A stretch of DNA of 64,000 nucleotides from SIG77 sp045589595 (GTDB lineage Bacteria > Verrucomicrobiota > Lentisphaeria > Victivallales > UBA1829): the NCBI GenBank assembly GCA_045589595.1, contig JAZNPK010000035.1, positions 62,001 to 126,000 of the forward strand, given 5' to 3'. Every line of letters begins with the position of its first letter. Position 1 is the first letter of the stretch. Of this stretch, positions 61,901 to 64,000 are shown one piece after another. The translations under genes and the position numbers were made by a program. A model generated the notes under the pieces. The model was not told the origin of the DNA, searched no databases, and saw only the letters and a program-made list of their open reading frames with translations.

Positions 61901-64000
61901 ATGGGTGAAAATTCCGGGATCCGCGCCAAAAATTCGGTAGCGGAATACGGCATCTACTGGAGCAAGTTCAATACCACTGTCGGTGCCAATCACCGGCTGC
62001 TGACTGCAGCGGTTTCCAACGGTGCGACAGCCGATACCGCCATTACGCTCCGGGATCTGACCCTGCAGGGAACGGTTTACACCAAGGGCTACAATGGCGG
62101 GATCGCTTATTTCAGCGGTGTCGGCGATGTGGTGATCGATCATGTGACGTTTGACGGCGCTTCATTGGTCAACAGTTCCTATTACGGCGGCGGTGCATAT
62201 TTTGAGAAAATGGCAGGGGACATTACGATCACGGACAGTACCTTTGTGAATCTTCATTCCTGTCATGGCGGCGGCGGTGCGATCTATATTCTCTCCACCA
62301 ATCCTGAAGCGGCGAAATTCACGGTAACCGGCAGTGTATTTGAACGCAATTCCGCGGGTATGTTGGGGCTTGGTGCAAACGGCATCATAACCAATGCCAA
62401 TGCAGCCGCCAGCAATTTCGGCGGTGCGATCGCGATTTACAACAATACCAATAAGGACGATATGTTGTTCAATCTTCAGGTCGTGATCGAAGACAGCACC
62501 TTTACCGGAAACAGTACATCCGGCAACGGCGGTGCGATCTATTCAAGGAATGCCGATAGTTTCTATGTCAACAACTGTGAATTTACCGATAACTTTGCGT
62601 TAACGAGCGGCGGTGCCATCTATGTCGACTCAATCCTTATCGATAATGTGATCCAGACGGAAGCCGTTATTGAAAACAGTCTTTTCCACCGCAACGTTGC
62701 AAAGAACGGCGGTGGCGGCGGCGTGTGGATGAATGCTGCCTATGATTCCGGCGTGTTTGATTCTGTCTTTACGGAAAACGAAGCCTACAAGGGCGGCGGT
62801 ATTGCGTTCAGCGGTCCGGTGACCAAGGGGCAGACGGCATCTGTGCGGCTCAGTCATCTTGTTCTGGATTCCAACTATGCGGTTCTGGCGGGCGGCGGTG
62901 TTTTCACATCTGCCCATTCCGGCAATACGAGCAGTACCTTCAGTTCGATGGTGATGATGGATCATCTGATCGTTGTGAACAACCGGGCAGGAGTGGGCGG
63001 CGGCGGTATCGCTGTCGGCCATACCAACCAGAAATTCTCGAACAGCATTGTCAACTGTACCATTGTCGGCAACACAGTTGATTTCGCGCACGGTTCCAGA
63101 ACGGGTTTGGGCGCCTTCGCTTATACTGGCGGTGCCGGTATCGGTGCTGCCCAATATTCCACAACGAGCCTCTCCTCATATTTCGGCGACGGCGGTTACA
63201 ACGGAATTTATCCCACGATGGAAGTTGTCAATTCGCTGGTGGTCGGAAATGACAGCGGTCTTGCCGGCGGTTATGGTTCGGATGATATTTTCCTTATGAC
63301 CCCACTGGTAGAGGCAGGTTCAAATCCACCCCCAAACACAACCATCACCCTGAATACGGACGCCTACAGATACTCCACGTACCTCAGTTTTTACAGTGTG
63401 TACGGCACGAAACACGGTGCCACATGGCATTCCCGCACCAACAACGGCGTCAATGTGGGCGATGTGGAAAACAATGCCAACATTTTTGCCGACATGCTTT
63501 ACAATCCGGCGACTCAGATCCTCGGCGGAAAATATATCCTGAACAATGACGGTTCGCTGGATTTCAATATCAGCAATTCTGTCGCTGCCGATACCATCAA
63601 TCACGAAGGTCTTTCCGTTGCGCTGATCCAGTATGACGGCGGTTACTGGTACTACGGTTACAAAGATGCTGACAAAGGCGAAACCGCCTGGACGATCCGG
63701 TTTCACGGAACCGATAGCAACGTCTGGAGTTACACCGTGATGACGGATGTGAATGATTCCTTTGTGAGCGAAGAATTTGAAATTGACTTCTCCGGCAGAC
63801 AGAGAATCAAATATTACACCGCAGGTGCGCTCCAGTACGGCGAGGTCGTGGCATGGACCGATAACGATAACGACGGCGTGGAAGATGAGGTCTTTATACA
63901 GAGTGAACTGGTCAAGATCCTGAACGGCACGACTGCCATGGCAGACGGTACGGTCATCTATACCCGTTACGGCAACATCGATCTCACCGGTGTGACCATT
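55940..64000 (+). CDS. Giant DUF4347/Pmp-type beta-helix surface protein, N-terminal 2,687 residues
   Basis: The frame is open from the ATG at 55940 to the window edge without a stop, so the C terminus is missing. Residues 11-17 read LEDRVLF, a variant of the LEPR motif found at the N terminus of giant PVC surface proteins. An acidic Ala/Asn/Glu-rich linker follows (to about 60). A DUF4347 domain (about 95-255) has VSHGNDRSF with His157 and LLYGCDLAST with Cys200. The rest is parallel beta-helix. Two blocks (about 690-1050 and 2050-2450) carry many GGA(I/V)(Y/F) and F-x-N-N motifs as in chlamydial polymorphic membrane proteins, separated by a helix stretch without them. It is probably exported to the surface as an adhesin. 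There is no classic Sec signal peptide, consistent with type I export. Confidence 0.85.
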   Translation, partial: MGRQHKQDFRLEDRVLFEAGAVIQAAEAAAAENNAAEQNSGAEDAASADDNDSAAAESPVSAPETENVLLADPGAAGIETDPALDGLLQGLTQQDGEDRTLVIINSSVLGADDIVAAISEHADVLQLRSGGNALDQINAYLDGKSDVSYAAIHIVSHGNDRSFTLSGESIDSAFLAENRDAFAEIGSHLTDNGDILLYGCDLASTAEGRALAADLAEITGADVAASDDATGAAGDWDLEFTVGTVESDSIRFDNYRYSLTTITVTEATSAAVKAAITSAADGDEILLSFAENTRIEGGYEIFDDKSITINGGNNVTLASNDWIFFAKHSSAGSKEVDIRFEDLSIECTKENKTAINFGSIGEGGNFSLTLENVDLSSTSANGSAVGISFSCSDLTLINTDITGFANQSVYFTSPEGTLTVQGGTIEVHPGSSNQNGKAIRTKSWRTEVDGTVFKITDGTTTRNAAGAIIYAEAGTDSTSVTDGNNLILRNITMQGMKFTGVDTSLIYQTGGTLLVENCRFGAADVVDGEGNVTTYNGLTFAATQGTDAQLGSVLHLINCSDVTIKGTATAGGGGTVFENITYANRAIVGVTGGTNVLIEGTDYVDPVSGEVTRGVQFLDSAAAEGTAVTASGNNKSGSGALGLQDVQLTMDGVLFQNIDAMGRGGAVFLYAIREDDSRISDTDFINCSVTGGTGELTDGYAAVGGAIFNYSSSPLSTLLIEDCLFENCSAIAVDGGVAYGGAIASKNAAAYEIRNTVFRGNSASGTASGTGLGYGGAFAAVSNDRTKPYHYVNMENVVFENNTADYGGAVFNANHKLIYGTDDPAYAAGGNVSGSAMNVKLSFTDAEFINNKATVDGGAIYAAIYTYYCNSGLVELHNVDFSGNRAGGHGGAIFASAVCMTVENTAFTNNTAGDDGGALYFMGQSAESANSVFSASYAYSSLAVENTSFENNTAASDGGAIYFARMSKADGYTKDAIGYLKTSYFTVENSLFNNNRAAGTATTENTTATGRGGAIYLTDRMEAAIINSTISNNNALTTGGAVYLANTEATTGFFALLNVTTANNTTAATGATYDLQTLKTTEILNSLFAGNTGAYDIMFGAAISATTHFAIYNVFDKAGDKAANYAMGGVAENYNLFEQSVVFASATPADNGGGQKTLAVTKHFDPASASGTDFRFAYSMTGRNNSPRFFLRSNGANNASFQPLWIRLDSYDAKNNTAEKYYMFSDAHQLNEMVTDGRGFFRGNADPAGDTGWTVTPGAYQYNAAKVMIGNYGYDYSNGSSYVDNTFANELPSTIVSTIHIADTTVSSSGPVTIGASAAIRGTGTLSKLTGAQFADTTETYTLTVSDLAVESTGVFFKGLNLNLANVKYTGTGSSKLYYGAVSGTGTLNISYSTLDLEGNSIITDCYGGGADLLLRNTEINVNGGTVALLSGSADSLRLEDVEFAGSVYMFADLTGLKSVLVNGLTVAAADAGSEPLFRLVMADGASVDLRDITVRELQADLFDISAGSTSPFDVELDDAQISNFDGTLFRMSGDFNIAVSDLTVRDSSGMILDLTLGGTLDLADASVTRHSGTLLSISGAESANVERLTIFDSDFSGATISGSTVTGAPVTFTDNAALTLSDIRISGNTNAFVQTVYTGSYSGAAPEIALSLFRFQKNTNGAFLFDAGGTAAVLSLVSSVFAGNNVSGTSAYTGGLLQVKGGSGATVSVRNSSFLLNTVPGSILDADGIGTLELSGATFDLNEASGAVVRFTGNDMLSVNSTFNRNTGTSMIDNAGSGKVVVIANTFAASAFSGATDLHITGSNIEVAASLVLDGSSNLFDTSVATNLQSSNYIDSGSGVMSTMTGNAVSFTDDYGGLIGTRTLQVTSGVLDVNNLQVGHYNGSAVISTDGGTTWTRLGGTALTAAEVALIQRIGYDARGYGRASGSFTYGAFEREGIVAYVNGTGYTAIATAITAAGDGGTVEIVDAMILQTAELVLNQSVTIVGMGENSGIRAKNSVAEYGIYWSKFNTTVGANHRLLTAAVSNGATADTAITLRDLTLQGTVYTKGYNGGIAYFSGVGDVVIDHVTFDGASLVNSSYYGGGAYFEKMAGDITITDSTFVNLHSCHGGGGAIYILSTNPEAAKFTVTGSVFERNSAGMLGLGANGIITNANAAASNFGGAIAIYNNTNKDDMLFNLQVVIEDSTFTGNSTSGNGGAIYSRNADSFYVNNCEFTDNFALTSGGAIYVDSILIDNVIQTEAVIENSLFHRNVAKNGGGGGVWMNAAYDSGVFDSVFTENEAYKGGGIAFSGPVTKGQTASVRLSHLVLDSNYAVLAGGGVFTSAHSGNTSSTFSSMVMMDHLIVVNNRAGVGGGGIAVGHTNQKFSNSIVNCTIVGNTVDFAHGSRTGLGAFAYTGGAGIGAAQYSTTSLSSYFGDGGYNGIYPTMEVVNSLVVGNDSGLAGGYGSDDIFLMTPLVEAGSNPPPNTTITLNTDAYRYSTYLSFYSVYGTKHGATWHSRTNNGVNVGDVENNANIFADMLYNPATQILGGKYILNNDGSLDFNISNSVAADTINHEGLSVALIQYDGGYWYYGYKDADKGETAWTIRFHGTDSNVWSYTVMTDVNDSFVSEEFEIDFSGRQRIKYYTAGALQYGEVVAWTDNDNDGVEDEVFIQSELVKILNGTTAMADGTVIYTRYGNIDLTGVTI

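Noticed and set aside
63311..63345. A stretch resembling a tRNA T-arm (GGTTCAAATCC)
   Set aside because: The flanking 5-bp stem does not pair, there is no D-arm or anticodon arm, and the giant protein frame runs through it with normal codons.

Overview
The window looks like a chromosome segment from a Gram-negative anaerobe or fermenter of the PVC group, most likely Lentisphaerota (Victivallis-like). This placement is inferred from gene content: an N-terminal LEDR/LEPR-type motif followed by a DUF4347 domain on a giant surface protein, chlamydial Pmp-type GGA(I/V) repeats, an LL-diaminopimelate aminotransferase (dapL), a Na+-pumping decarboxylase (oadGAB), acetate kinase and many lipoproteins. 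No rRNA or universal marker is present to settle it. Coding density is high and most genes sit in short-spaced same-strand runs.

Layout. 1-604: end of a DegT-type sugar aminotransferase. 672-4555: a type I secretion pair (HlyD, HlyB-like ABC). 5027-11232 (minus): MFS transporter, CBM9-like protein, FtsQ-like protein, ackA, a CTP-dependent lipid kinase homologue and dapL. 11416-14755 (plus): comF, accD, the SRP RNA gene, rph and aat. 15493-20960 (minus): nagB, uxaC, pyrF, a GGQ release-factor-like protein, a lipoprotein, prmC and a TRL-like lipoprotein. 21173-23181 (plus): argH and an exported protein. 23334-25272 (minus): an rRNA pseudouridine synthase and an MFS transporter. 25407-29261 (plus): nth, an acyltransferase, a DUF4886 protein and a GH28-like protein. 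29282-44605 (minus) is a run of eight close genes: LysM protein, a MFS/PlsC/acyl-ligase fusion, YycJ-type hydrolase, Ser/Thr kinase, degenerate histidine-kinase-like receptor, glycogen phosphorylase, a large putative carbohydrate-active protein and a Gfo/Idh/MocA oxidoreductase. 44833-50123: nagA, an OLD-like ATPase/TOPRIM protein, a six-repeat secreted protein, a second NagA-like gene and a lipoprotein. 50207-55146 (minus): birA-oadG-oadA-oadB, a complete biotin-dependent Na+ decarboxylase pump with its biotin ligase. 55940 to the window end: an uninterrupted reading frame of at least 2,687 codons encoding the giant surface protein, behind a near-consensus promoter.

Function. Amino-sugar genes (nagA twice, nagB), uxaC, a GH28-like protein, a CBM9-like protein and glycogen phosphorylase point to use of host or plant polysaccharides. 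ackA and the Oad pump fit fermentative energy conservation. The type I exporter and the giant protein could be a secretion pair, but they are 50 kb apart and that link is inference.

The most unusual signal is a family of intergenic mosaic repeats built from short perfect hairpins, found at about 4640-5015, 14774-15416, 23161-23325, 26752-26828, 55200-55580 and as a fragment near 47730-47752. The same stems recur with different 3-4-nt loops, and several stem differences between copies are compensatory. This argues that the folded structure is maintained. No transposase or known RNA family in the window explains them.
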